64,000 bases of DNA from JAJFFW01 sp038534195 (GTDB lineage Bacteria; Pseudomonadota; Alphaproteobacteria; Caulobacterales; Parvularculaceae). Below are positions 52,860 through 61,905 of the stretch, piece by piece (the first letter of the stretch is position 1; each line of letters opens with the position of its first letter). Below the pieces are notes generated by a model. That model worked only from the letters and a program-made list of their open reading frames with translations, did no database searches and was not told the DNA's origin. The stretch spans positions 1-64,000 of the forward strand of contig JBCAXE010000018.1 of NCBI GenBank assembly GCA_038534195.1. Reading direction: 5' to 3'. The translations under genes and the position numbers were made by a program.

Positions 52860-55796
52860 TCACGCCTCAACCGCGTCCGCGCAGCGCACGCATAAGTCAG
52901 GATGCGCCGCCGCGTCGCCCACATCGCCTGTGTAACGCCAGCACCGCTCGCATTTCTTTGTCTCCGCTGCGGCGGGTTCAACGGCGACGCCAGCGATTTC
53001 GTCAAGGCGAAACGCCGACGATGGGCCCTCGCCTTTTTCGAGCGTCACGGCGCCGGTGATAAACAACTCGGCGAGATCGTGATTTTTCACCGCCGCCAAT
53101 AAATCCGCATCGGCGATATGAACGCGCGGCGCCGCTTCAAGGCTTGCGCCGATGCGTTTTTCGCGGCGCTCCACTTCGAGCGCGCCAGTGACCACGCGGC
53201 GCACCTTGCGAACGAGCGCCCATTCCGCCGCCAGGGCGTCATCGCGCCAGCCCGCCGGCGTTTGCGGGAATGTCTGCAAGTGGACCGACCCGGCGTCGGC
53301 GCCATAGCGCTCCAACCAGGCTTCTTCCGTCGTGAAAACGCAGATTGGCGCCAGCCAATGCATGATGCGCGTCAAAGCGAGGTCCATCACCGTGCGCGCT
53401 GCGCGCCGGCGCGGGTCATCGGCGCGGTCGCAGTAAAGCGAATCCTTGCGGATATCGAGGTAGAACGCCGACAGATCCATGGAGCAAAAGTCAAAGACCT
53501 GGCGCCAGACGCCTTTGAAGTCGAACGCCTCGTACCGCGCGCGAATGTCAGCGTCGAGCGCCGCCATCCGGTGGAGCATGTAGCGTTCAAGCTCCGGCAT
53601 GGCGCCGACGGCCACAGCCTCGGCCTCATCACATCCGTTGAGCGCGCCAAGCAGGTATCGCAACGTGTTGCGCAGCTTGCGATAAGCGTCGACCGCGGTG
53701 TCGATGATCTCTTTGGAGATGCGCAGATCGTCCGTGTAGTCCGAACTCGCCACCCAGATGCGAATGATCTCGGCGCCGTATTGTTTGATGATCTCATCGG
53801 GCGCAACTACATTGCCGAGGGACTTTGACATTTTGCGCCCCTCGCCGTCGCCCACAAACCCGTTTGTGACCACGTGATTATAGGGCGCGCGCCCGCGCGT
53901 GCCGCAGCTTTCAAGAAGCGAGGACTGAAACCAGCCGCGATGCTGGTCGGAGCCTTCGCAATAAACATCCGCCGGCCACGGAAGATCGTCGCGTTCTTCC
54001 AGAACAAAAGCGTGCGTCGTGCCGGAATCGAACCAGACATCAAGGATGTCGTCGATTTTCTCATAGTCGCCGGCGTCATGCTTATCGCCGAGGAAGTCTT
54101 GCGCTGGCGTGTCGAACCACGCGTCTGCGCCATGTTCTTCGATGGCGGCGAGAACGCGCGCGTCCACGTCTGCATCCTGAAGAATGTCGCCGGTCGCTTT
54201 GTTGACGAAAACCGTGATCGGCACGCCCCAGGCGCGTTGGCGCGAGATCAGCCAGTCGGGCCGGCCCTCCACCATTGTTCGAATGCGGTTACGGCCCGCG
54301 TCGGGCGTGAACTGCGTCTCGTCGATGGCCGCGAGCGCATTTTCGCGCAGCGTCTTGCCATTGGCCGTCGACTTATCGAGGGCGATGAACCATTGCGGCG
54401 TGTTGCGGAAGATCACCGGCGCCTTTGACCGCCACGAATGCGGATAGGAGTGCGTGAGGCGGCCGCGCGCCAGCAATTTGCCGTGGGCGATCAGCTGTTC
54501 GACGACTTTCTTGTTGGCGCCGCCGTCCTTGCCTTTTTTCTTTCCTTCGATGACGAGCACCTGTTCGCCGGTGAAGCCGGGCGCTTCGTCCGTATAGGCG
54601 CCGAATTCGTCGACTGTGTAGGGAATTTCGGCCTGGGTCCCGAAGGCGGACACCCAGGCGATATAGTCTTCCTGACCGTGGCCGGGCGCAGTGTGCACGA
54701 AACCGGTGCCCGCTTCGTCCGTTACATGATCGCCCGCAAGAAGCGGCACGTCGAAGTCATAGCCGCCGTCAAAACCCTTGAGTGGGTGCGCGCAAGTGAC
54801 CGCCGCCAAAGTCTCGCCGGCGACGTCGCCAAGGCGCGTCCAGCGGTCGATCAAACCAGCCTCGCGCACGCTTTCCGCAAGCGCGTCCGATATGATGAGC
54901 TTGTCGCCCGCCTTGGACCACGGCTCGAAATCAAGGTCGGCCTTCATCGCCTCCACCTGATAAACCCCGTAGGACAAATGCGGGCCGAAACAGATCGCGC
55001 GGTTGCCGGGGATGGTCCAGGGCGTCGTCGTCCAGATCACGACCGATGCGTCCGACAATTCCGAATGCGTGTCATCAATCTTGGCGACCGGAAACTTCAC
55101 CCAGATCGTCGTGGACTGATGATCGTGATATTCGATTTCCGCTTCCGCGAGCGCCGTCTGCTCCACGGGCGACCACATCACCGGTTTGGAGCCGCGATAA
55201 AGCAGCCCGAGATCGCGAAATTTCAACAGCTCGCGAGCGATGATAGCCTCTGAGCGATACGCCATCGTCGTGTACGGATCGTCCCAGTCGCCTTCGCCGC
55301 CGAGGCGCTTGAATTCGTCGCGCTGAATATCAAGCCATTTTTGCGCATAGGCGCGGCAGGCGGCGCGAAACTCAGAAGACGGCACATCGCGCTTGGCGTG
55401 ACCTTTTGCGCGAAACTCTTCTTCGACTTTCCATTCGATGGGCAGGCCATGACAGTCCCAGCCGGGCACATAATTGCTGTTGAAGCCCGCCATCTGCTTG
55501 GAGCGGACGATAAGGTCTTTCAGCACTTTCGTCAGCGCCGTGCCCATATGGATATGGCCGTTGGCGTAAGGCGGGCCATCATGCAGCGTGTAGGTCTCGC
55601 GTCCCTTGGCCGTCTCGCGCAAGCGCTGATAGAGCTTCATTTCCGCCCAGCGCTTTAAAAATTCCGGTTCGCGCTTCGGCAGGCCCGCGCGCATGGGGAA
55701 GTCCGTCTTCGGCAAAAACAGCGTGTCTTTGTAGTCGCGCCCGGACCCGGCTTGTTTGGCGGCGTCCGCTTCCTTCGGCGATGCGTCGTCTGGCAT
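52860..55796 (-). CDS. ileS: Isoleucyl-tRNA synthetase
   Basis: This charges tRNA-Ile. It has 978 residues. The HIGH box reads PYANGHIHMG near 75-84, the KMSKS box reads GRKMSKSLGN near 652, the editing domain lies about 200-420 with TTTPWTIPGN, and the C-terminal zinc motif has CERCWRY and CVRC near 945-972. ATG 55796 starts MPDDASPKEAD; the first 30 residues are not conserved. The following gene lspA is tightly spaced, an order common in alphaproteobacteria. Confidence 0.98.
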   Translation of the reverse strand: MPDDASPKEADAAKQAGSGRDYKDTLFLPKTDFPMRAGLPKREPEFLKRWAEMKLYQRLRETAKGRETYTLHDGPPYANGHIHMGTALTKVLKDLIVRSKQMAGFNSNYVPGWDCHGLPIEWKVEEEFRAKGHAKRDVPSSEFRAACRAYAQKWLDIQRDEFKRLGGEGDWDDPYTTMAYRSEAIIARELLKFRDLGLLYRGSKPVMWSPVEQTALAEAEIEYHDHQSTTIWVKFPVAKIDDTHSELSDASVVIWTTTPWTIPGNRAICFGPHLSYGVYQVEAMKADLDFEPWSKAGDKLIISDALAESVREAGLIDRWTRLGDVAGETLAAVTCAHPLKGFDGGYDFDVPLLAGDHVTDEAGTGFVHTAPGHGQEDYIAWVSAFGTQAEIPYTVDEFGAYTDEAPGFTGEQVLVIEGKKKGKDGGANKKVVEQLIAHGKLLARGRLTHSYPHSWRSKAPVIFRNTPQWFIALDKSTANGKTLRENALAAIDETQFTPDAGRNRIRTMVEGRPDWLISRQRAWGVPITVFVNKATGDILQDADVDARVLAAIEEHGADAWFDTPAQDFLGDKHDAGDYEKIDDILDVWFDSGTTHAFVLEERDDLPWPADVYCEGSDQHRGWFQSSLLESCGTRGRAPYNHVVTNGFVGDGEGRKMSKSLGNVVAPDEIIKQYGAEIIRIWVASSDYTDDLRISKEIIDTAVDAYRKLRNTLRYLLGALNGCDEAEAVAVGAMPELERYMLHRMAALDADIRARYEAFDFKGVWRQVFDFCSMDLSAFYLDIRKDSLYCDRADDPRRRAARTVMDLALTRIMHWLAPICVFTTEEAWLERYGADAGSVHLQTFPQTPAGWRDDALAAEWALVRKVRRVVTGALEVERREKRIGASLEAAPRVHIADADLLAAVKNHDLAELFITGAVTLEKGEGPSSAFRLDEIAGVAVEPAAAETKKCERCWRYTGDVGDAAAHPDLCVRCADAVEA

Positions 55797-55886
55797 CGGT
55801 CAATCTCTTCTTAATTGCTTGAACATGGGGGCGATAATGTCCCGGTCCCGATTGGCGGCTTTTTACTTAGCCTACCATAGATCGAG

Positions 55887-55908
55887 CCGGGCCGATAATT
55901 CGACCCGG
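55887..55908. terminator. Possible weak hairpin after the RG-rich gene
   Basis: On the minus strand CCGGGTCGA-ATTA-TCGGCCCGG can form a 9-bp stem with one G-T pair. It lies about 80 bases past the stop of the Arg/Gly-rich protein gene and before ileS. No T tract follows, so termination is uncertain. Confidence 0.3.
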
Positions 55909-55989
55909 ACGCCTTAAGATGCTTATCGATTTTAAATCGCCCATGGGCGAGGCCATAGCAGCGCGCGCGCGCGCCGTCACCCCAAAGGA

Positions 55990-57087
55990 TCAAGAAAGGC
56001 GCAGGAACGTGATTTGGTCCGGATCGGCTTCACAGGTCAGCGTGCGCAGGAATTGCCGGCCGCGCTGATCTTGCGCCGTGAGGTCCGCCTCAAGGCGCAC
56101 AAGCGTTGGGCTCAACGGTTTCACCGCCGTCGGGGCCGCCGGCATGGCGACGAAGTGGCCGTCGCGGCTCGCCGCCCGGCGCGCCTCCGCTGCGCACTGG
56201 TTATAGGCGGCTTGGATCGAGAAGATCACCGCTTCATTTTCTACTTCCTCACCACCCAACAGATCATCTTCAAGGTCGTCGCGTTCCACAGGCGATGACG
56301 GCGCAGGCCGGGGGCTGTCTTCAAAACGGTTCGGCGCATCTTCATCCACTGATCCGTCTTCAAGCCGGTTGCCGCGGCGATTGTCGCGGCGCACGTCGTT
56401 GCGGCGATCGTCTTCGAAGACATCGTCGCGGCGGTCAGGATCTTCAAACCGGCCGCTACCGCGGTCGAAGTCAGGCTCTTCGGCGCGATCGTCAAAGTCT
56501 TGCGCCGCGCGCTCGCGCAGTTCCGCCTCGCGGCGGCGCAATTCCTCTTCGCGCCGGTCAAGCTCGGCCTGGCGGCGATCAAACGCTTCTTCGCGCGCCC
56601 GGTCAGCGCCGTCGTCGAACCGGCGTTCTTCTCCGCGCTCCTGGCCGCGTTTTTGGCCGCGTTCGTAATAATAATCGTCCCGGCGCGGATCGTACCGACG
56701 GTAGCGCTGGTCATCATAACGCGCCCGCGCGTCAGCGCGCGCCCGATCAGCCTCGGCGAGTTCGTTCAAAATGATCGCGCCGCCGATCACGCCAAGCGCA
56801 ATGCCTGCGGCTTTTCCGCCGCCGCCCCGGCGATAGCCGCGCCGGTATCCGCCGCGATAGCCGCCGCGCGCATAGCCGCCCCGCGCATAGCCGCGATGAC
56901 GAAACCCGCGCCCTGACCGGTAATAACCGCGTCCGTAATAGCCTCGGCCGCCGCGATAGAACTTGCCGCCGCCGCTGACCGCCACGCTCACCTGCGCCGG
57001 GCCGCCCCCGGCGAAAGCGGGCGCTGAGACGCCGAGCGATGTTGCAAAAGCGGTGACGGCGAAAAGGCTGACTTTTAAGAGATTCAT
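55990..57087 (-). CDS. Exported Arg/Gly-rich, coiled-coil protein
   Basis: This is a 365-residue protein of low complexity. A signal peptide occupies about 1-26 (ending PAFAG). Residues 40-92 are RGG/GYRRG repeats (GYARGGYARGGYRGGYRRGYRRGG); a glycine-rich hydrophobic helix (AAGIALGVIGGAIILNELAEA, about 93-113) follows. Residues 165-200 form a charged coiled coil (RRQAELDRREEELRRREAELRERAA), then an Asp/Arg tract. The last 70 residues are a compact domain with two Cys (AYNQCAAEARRAA, LTCEADPDQITFLRLS). Function unknown; cell-surface or nucleic-acid contact is guesswork. Confidence 0.72.
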   Translation of the reverse strand: MNLLKVSLFAVTAFATSLGVSAPAFAGGGPAQVSVAVSGGGKFYRGGRGYYGRGYYRSGRGFRHRGYARGGYARGGYRGGYRRGYRRGGGGKAAGIALGVIGGAIILNELAEADRARADARARYDDQRYRRYDPRRDDYYYERGQKRGQERGEERRFDDGADRAREEAFDRRQAELDRREEELRRREAELRERAAQDFDDRAEEPDFDRGSGRFEDPDRRDDVFEDDRRNDVRRDNRRGNRLEDGSVDEDAPNRFEDSPRPAPSSPVERDDLEDDLLGGEEVENEAVIFSIQAAYNQCAAEARRAASRDGHFVAMPAAPTAVKPLSPTLVRLEADLTAQDQRGRQFLRTLTCEADPDQITFLRLS

Positions 57088-57283
57088 GGCCGGTGCTCCC
57101 TCTGCGAAGGGTGAAACGCGTAACTGAGCGCGATTTTACCACTGAATTGGGCTTGAATGAGGCCGCGGGCGCCGAAAAGCCGCTGCTGACGCGATTGTGA
57201 GACGCCCCGGTTTTTGCGCTTGGCGGCGCGGAAAACGCCCATTACCCTACCGTATATTAAGGGCTGTAGGGGATTATTCGCCC

Positions 57284-57910
57284 ATGAAGTCAGGATTAGC
57301 CATTCTCAGCGCCGCAGGGCTAGCGCTTTCAGCCTGCACCACCGGCATGAGCGAGGACGAATGCCTCACCGCCGATTGGCGGGCCCTTGGCGAGCGCGAC
57401 GGCGGGTTCGGCGAGGCGATCACAAAGTTTGACGAGCGGGCGGAGCGTTGCGCCAAATTCGCCGTCGCCGCCGACCAGAGCGCTTACGCCGACGGGCGCG
57501 AGGAAGGCCTATTGCGTTATTGCACGCCCGATTCCGGCTACGAAGAAGGCCGCGCCGGCAGGCCCTATCGCGGCGTTTGCCCCGCAGAATCAGAGCGCGC
57601 ATTCGTTGAGGAATATGAGATCGGCAAACGGCTGTACCAACTGACGACGGAATACGACAATGCGGTCAGCCGCTATGAGACGGCTTTGGAAAACCTCAAA
57701 TCCTATCGCTATGATTTGCGCCAGGCCCGCAATCGCTACAACGAGAATACGCTGAACGATGAGGAGCGCGGCGAATTGCGTGACAAGATGCGCGATTATC
57801 GCCGCGATATTGAGCAGCTTGAAAACGATCTGCCGTTGCTGGAAGTGGACATTGATCGCGCGCGCGACCGGCTCGACGATTATCGCGACTTCCTTGCCGA
57901 CCGGCTTTAA
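57284..57910 (+). CDS. DUF2799 lipoprotein
   Basis: This is a 208-residue predicted lipoprotein. A signal with lipobox ALSAC places Cys near 18. DUF2799 follows: ECLTADWRALGERDG, RCAKFAVAADQSAYADGREEGLLRYCTPDSGYEEGRAGRPYRGVCP (about 25-110). The last 80 residues are a charged coiled coil (YETALENLKSYRYDLRQARNRYN, LRDKMRDYRRDIEQLENDL). ATG 57284 fits the signal. It is divergent from the RG-rich gene and its stop overlaps the ribF stop by four bases. Confidence 0.85.
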   Translation: MKSGLAILSAAGLALSACTTGMSEDECLTADWRALGERDGGFGEAITKFDERAERCAKFAVAADQSAYADGREEGLLRYCTPDSGYEEGRAGRPYRGVCPAESERAFVEEYEIGKRLYQLTTEYDNAVSRYETALENLKSYRYDLRQARNRYNENTLNDEERGELRDKMRDYRRDIEQLENDLPLLEVDIDRARDRLDDYRDFLADRL

Positions 57911-58812
57911 GCGGCAAGAAGACGCCGCGCCGTTTCGCAATCGCGCGCGATCTGCGCCTTCAGCCCGTCGATCCCATCGAATTTACGCTCTGCACGGATG
58001 AAATCGGCAAACGCCACCCGGATGGTCTTGCCGTATAGATCGCCGTCAAAGTCAAAGAGGTGCGCCTCAAGGAGCGGCGCCGGCGCGCCGACGGTCGGGC
58101 GCCGTCCGAAGTTTGCGACACCGGGCGTATCCACGCCGTCGACCGTGATCATCACCGCATAGACGCCGTAACGCGGCTCAACGAGATCGCCGAGTGTTAT
58201 ATTGGCCGTTGGAAAACCGATCGTGCGCCCAAGTTTCTGGCCAGGCGCCACAACGCCCTCCACAGACCATCGCCGGCCGAGGAGCGCCTCCGCGCGCCGC
58301 ACATCACCCTCCTGCAACGCCGCGCGCACCACGCTCGATCCGATTTTTTCAGGCGCGCCTTCATTCGTCATCGGCGTCACGCGATGGGCCGCAATGCCAA
58401 CGTCGGCGCACAAATCGGCCAACATCGTCACGTCGCCGGCCCGCGCCCTGCCGAACTGAAACTCCGTACCCGTGACAACACCGGAAAGACCAAGCTGTTC
58501 GTGCAGGACAGACCGAACGAACGCCTCAGGCGTTAACGCCGCCATCGCTTCATCAAAGATCAGAGTAAAGATTTCCGACGCCCCATAGCTCTTTAGAAGC
58601 CTTGTCCTTTCCGGCGACGTTGTGAGCAAAAAGGGCGGATCTTGCGGGCGAAAGAAACGCCGCGGATGCGGCTCAAACACGATGACGCCCGCCGGCGCCC
58701 CAGCCTCGGCTGCCAGCTTAACCGTCTCGGCAATGAGATATTGGTGGCCGAGATGCACGCCGTCAAAATTGCCGATGGCCGCTACGGGACCAGCCTGCGC
58801 CGTCACCGCCAT
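57907..58812 (-). CDS. ribF: Bifunctional riboflavin kinase/FAD synthetase
   Basis: This makes FMN and then FAD from riboflavin. It has 301 residues. The N-terminal nucleotidyltransferase has GNFDGVHLGHQYLI near 12-25 and GTEFQFGRARAGD near 115; the C-terminal kinase domain has IGFPTANI near 198 and GVYAVMITVDG. ATG 58812 lies inside the 3' end of the upstream HAD gene (10-base overlap). Supplies flavin to many enzymes here. Confidence 0.97.
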   Translation of the reverse strand: MAVTAQAGPVAAIGNFDGVHLGHQYLIAETVKLAAEAGAPAGVIVFEPHPRRFFRPQDPPFLLTTSPERTRLLKSYGASEIFTLIFDEAMAALTPEAFVRSVLHEQLGLSGVVTGTEFQFGRARAGDVTMLADLCADVGIAAHRVTPMTNEGAPEKIGSSVVRAALQEGDVRRAEALLGRRWSVEGVVAPGQKLGRTIGFPTANITLGDLVEPRYGVYAVMITVDGVDTPGVANFGRRPTVGAPAPLLEAHLFDFDGDLYGKTIRVAFADFIRAERKFDGIDGLKAQIARDCETARRLLAA

Positions 58813-59654
58813 TGCAACGTCTCCATTGCCGCAACAGCGCTCACATTCGCCTCCTGCAGCGTTTTCGACAACGCTTCCGCCGTCGCCGCACCCTCGTGGA
58901 TGCCGCCTGCGCCCGCAACGAAAAGCGCGTCGATCCCGCTGGCGTTGGCCCCGGCGATGTCCGTCTTGAGCCCGTCTCCCACCGCTAATATGCGCGACGG
59001 TGGAACGGCTTCGCCGCGTGTCGCTTCAATCGCTCTCATCGATAAATCATAGATCGGTTTATGCGGTTTGCCGCCATAGATGACCTCTCCGCCGAGCTCG
59101 GCGTAAATCTCCGCGAGCGCGCCGGCGCAATAAACGATCCGTCCGCCCCAGTTCACGACCACATCGGGATTGGCGCAAATCATCGGCAGGCCGCGCGCCA
59201 CACCTTCGCCTAGCAATGCGCGATACTCAGACGGCTCTTCGGTCTGATCATCAAAAAGACCCGTGCAGACGATGAACGCGGCGCGGTCCATCGGCGCAAA
59301 ATCGATCCTTACCCCCTCATAGAGCGCCTCATCTTTTTCCGGCCCGAGCCTGAATGCCGGCGCGGGCAAGCGCTCTTCAATCGCCGCGCGCGTCGCGTCG
59401 CCGGACGTGACGATCGCGTCATAGGCGCCGCGCGGCAGGCCAAGCCTGTCGAGTTGAGCCGGAATGATCGATGAAGGCCGCGGCGCATTGGTGAGAATAA
59501 CGACCGGCCCGCGTTCTTCACGGAACCGCTGCAACGCCGTTTCGATGCCGGGGACGAGTGCGACGCCGTTGTGAATGACGCCCCATGCGTCGCACAGGAG
59601 CGCATCATAATGCTGCGCCAGCGGCGCCAGGCTGTCGAGGACGGTCAGGCTCAT
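58803..59654 (-). CDS. TIGR01459-type HAD hydrolase
   Basis: This is a 283-residue HAD-superfamily protein of the NagD-like class, matching the TIGR01459 group widespread in alphaproteobacteria. The catalytic loop reads LLCDAWGVIHNG near 20-30 (DAW in place of the standard DxD motif), and the late metal site VGDGLKTDIAGANASGID near 222. The unusual DAWG loop is typical of this family. Substrate unknown. It overlaps ribF by ten bases, so the two are coupled. Confidence 0.85.
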   Translation of the reverse strand: MSLTVLDSLAPLAQHYDALLCDAWGVIHNGVALVPGIETALQRFREERGPVVILTNAPRPSSIIPAQLDRLGLPRGAYDAIVTSGDATRAAIEERLPAPAFRLGPEKDEALYEGVRIDFAPMDRAAFIVCTGLFDDQTEEPSEYRALLGEGVARGLPMICANPDVVVNWGGRIVYCAGALAEIYAELGGEVIYGGKPHKPIYDLSMRAIEATRGEAVPPSRILAVGDGLKTDIAGANASGIDALFVAGAGGIHEGAATAEALSKTLQEANVSAVAAMETLQWR

Positions 59655-59708
59655 CGCCTTTGGGCGTTAAGGCGGGCGCCCCTTATGGTCAAGCCCGCCG
59701 CTCACCGG

Positions 59709-60803
59709 TCATGAGGCTTCGGCGAGCACCGGTTCCGGCGCCGCATCGGGCCCAAGGTAGAAATCGGAACGGCGCGGCGCGCCGAAGAGATTGCCCTGAC
59801 CGAAGTCGATCCCGAGTTCCAGGATTTCGGGCATGTCGCTTTCGCGCTCGATCTTCTCCGCGATGAGATCAATCTCCGCTTCCGCCAGACGTTTGCGGAA
59901 ATTGCGAAGCTGCGTAATCGACGCCTCGTCTTTCCGGCTAGCGTTCAAGAGCAAGGCGCTTGGCGCTTTCACATATCGGAAATTACGGTCGCGCAGGCTC
60001 TGCCAATCGAGATTGAGGCTCGTGACGTGATCGATTGAAAACGGGAAACCCTTTTCTGCAATGGCCGCGAGATTTTCCTCAACGCGCGGATGCATCATCT
60101 GGACGGCAGGCGAGGTGAATTCAAAAACAAGGCGGGAAGCGAGGTCGCTGTTTGATTCCAGATATTCCGTGAAATGCTCGAAGAATTCGGTGTCGTAGAG
60201 CGTCGCCGGCGAGATGTTGCAGAAGACGGACGAGACACCGCCGCCTCTCAACTCGCGAAGCGCCTGAACGCACCGTAGAAGGATCATATTATCAATGACG
60301 CCGATCCGATTGGCGCGTTCGGCCGCATCGATATAATCGACAGGCTTTAAGACGCCGCCCTTATCGTCGCGAATGCGTGAGAAGGCTTCGTAAAAGCGGG
60401 CTTTGCGTTGCGGCAGGCTGACGATCGGCTGCAGATATAATTCAAGGCGATCGGACTCAATCGCGCTGCTGACCCGTTCAAGCATCGCCTTGTCTTCCGG
60501 TGACAGACCAGTCGCCTCTTCGAGGCGGAGCGCAGGCGCAATTTGCCGGGCGCTTTCGCTTGGGTCTTCCTGAACGCGTTCGGTGAGCCGTTTGAGCATA
60601 TTCAATTCCTGGCGCGCCCGGCCCAGCGCAAATCCTAGATGCGCATAGAGCAGCAGCATGACGACCAGAGCCGCCGACAACCAGATTTCAAGACTTGGTT
60701 CAAATCCCTGGCGCAGGGCGGCGGCCAGCACAAGGAACCCGGTCAATCCGGCCATGAACAAAACCATTGACCCGTAGCGCGGCTCGCGCAGTTGAAGTTT
60801 CAC
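59709..60803 (-). CDS. Membrane-anchored degenerate EAL protein, TipF-like
   Basis: This is a 364-residue protein with two N-terminal transmembrane helices (about 13-31 and 40-60) and an EAL fold at about 110-345. The family residues are altered: EAF near 139 for EAL, an isolated FEFTSPAV near 225, IDHVTSLNLDW in place of DDFG, and IAEKIERESD for IAEGVE. This argues for c-di-GMP binding or scaffolding, and not hydrolysis. The size and anchor recall Caulobacter TipF, which is needed for polar flagellum assembly, but that is inference. A CtrA-type site lies 160 bases upstream. Confidence 0.75.
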   Translation of the reverse strand: MKLQLREPRYGSMVLFMAGLTGFLVLAAALRQGFEPSLEIWLSAALVVMLLLYAHLGFALGRARQELNMLKRLTERVQEDPSESARQIAPALRLEEATGLSPEDKAMLERVSSAIESDRLELYLQPIVSLPQRKARFYEAFSRIRDDKGGVLKPVDYIDAAERANRIGVIDNMILLRCVQALRELRGGGVSSVFCNISPATLYDTEFFEHFTEYLESNSDLASRLVFEFTSPAVQMMHPRVEENLAAIAEKGFPFSIDHVTSLNLDWQSLRDRNFRYVKAPSALLLNASRKDEASITQLRNFRKRLAEAEIDLIAEKIERESDMPEILELGIDFGQGNLFGAPRRSDFYLGPDAAPEPVLAEAS

Positions 60804-60962
60804 TGCCCTCTCCCTTGTTGGCGAGCGCGCCGACAGACGCGCCCCTACGGCATCGTAACCACAAAACTCCGAATGGAAGGTCAGTTTAGTCCGGCAGTAT
60901 TGAAAAGGAATTAACTAAAATTTTTTCGATTTCTGACGAATGGTGAATAGGACCGTCACGGA

Positions 60963-60977
60963 TTAACCATCTGTTAA
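60963..60977. promoter_or_regulatory. CtrA-type binding site
   Basis: TTAA-CCATCTG-TTAA fits the full TTAA-N7-TTAA consensus exactly. It lies 160 bases upstream of the degenerate EAL gene, between that gene and the terminator of the upstream OmpA-family gene. CtrA is the master cell-cycle and motility regulator of many alphaproteobacteria, and TipF genes belong to its known targets in Caulobacter. Single-site matches can occur by chance. Confidence 0.6.
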
Positions 60978-61010
60978 AATTCCGTATCGCACGCTTCGAC
61001 ATGGAAATAC

Positions 61011-61043
61011 GAAAACGCCGCCCGGTCAAAAACCGGACGGCGT
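61011..61043 (-). terminator. Rho-independent terminator after the OmpA-family gene
   Basis: On the minus strand ACGCCGTCCGGT-TTTTG-ACCGGGCGGCGT (one mismatch in 12 pairs) is followed by TTTCGTATTT. It lies 40 bases past the stop of the OmpA-family lipoprotein gene and upstream of the EAL gene, so the two are separate transcripts. Confidence 0.8.
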
Positions 61044-61084
61044 GGAATTCAACAGCGAGCTAACGCTCAGTTTAGAATTGAGGA

Positions 61085-61753
61085 TTAGCTGCCAAATTGG
61101 CTTTCGACCGGGTCGATAACGATTTCCACTCGGCGGTTCGCAGCGCGCCCGCCTTCCGTTGAATTATCGGCGACCGGGCGGTTCTCACCAAAGCCCACCG
61201 CCTGAAGCCGCCCGCCATTGACGCCCTGGCTTGCGAGATAATTTGAGACCGACAAAGCCCGGCGTTGCGAAAGCTGTTGGTTGTAATCTTCCGCACCGCG
61301 CGAGTCCGCATGGCCGTAAACGCTGACCGTCGTCTTATCGAATTCGGCTAATACGATCGCAACTGAATTCAGGGTTTCGTAAAAACCGGGTGTGATTTCC
61401 GACGACGCCGTGGCGAATGTGATGTCGGACGGCATGTTGAGATAAATATTGTCGCCGTCGCGCGTCACCGAAACGCCGGTTGAGGCGAGACGCTCGCGCA
61501 ATTTGGCTTGTTGACGGTCCTGGTAGACGCCGATGCCGACGCCGGTCGCAGCGCCCACGGCGGCGCCGATGGCGGCGCCTTTACCGGCGTTGCCGGCGAT
61601 CGCGCCGATGGCTGCGCCCGCCGCCGCGCCAGCGCCAGCGCCCGCTGCGCCGGACGTCACAGTGCGGGATGCCCGCCGCTCGCCCGTGAAAGGATTAGTC
61701 GTGCACCCCACGGCGAAAATGGCCAGGGCCGATGCTAAAATCAGTTTCCGCAT
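61085..61753 (-). CDS. OmpA-family lipoprotein (YiaD-like)
   Basis: This is a 222-residue outer-membrane lipoprotein. The lipobox AVGC places Cys near 17. A glycine-zipper region (about 36-75: GAGAGAAAGAAIGAIAG and AAIGAAVGAATG) is followed by the OmpA C-terminal domain (about 100-216), with YGHADSRGAEDYNQQLSQRRALSV holding the peptidoglycan-binding Asp and Arg. It anchors the envelope like Pal and is a second such protein in the window. ATG 61753. Confidence 0.93.
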   Translation of the reverse strand: MRKLILASALAIFAVGCTTNPFTGERRASRTVTSGAAGAGAGAAAGAAIGAIAGNAGKGAAIGAAVGAATGVGIGVYQDRQQAKLRERLASTGVSVTRDGDNIYLNMPSDITFATASSEITPGFYETLNSVAIVLAEFDKTTVSVYGHADSRGAEDYNQQLSQRRALSVSNYLASQGVNGGRLQAVGFGENRPVADNSTEGGRAANRRVEIVIDPVESQFGS

Positions 61754-61905
61754 TTTGATCGCTCCTTCTGCGATGGAAAAAGTCAGAATTTCCTATGAGC
61801 GCCAATTACAAGCGCCCGGTTAATTAGAGTAGTGAATATGGCGATAATGCGCTTTGCGCCGGATTAAAATCCGGTAAAATCATGGATAGATCGACTTCCG
61901 ATCTT

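Noticed and set aside
55811..55993. Possible 60-residue minus-strand gene after the RG-rich gene
   Set aside because: It has no ribosome site and mostly consists of a hairpin and GC-repeat bases.
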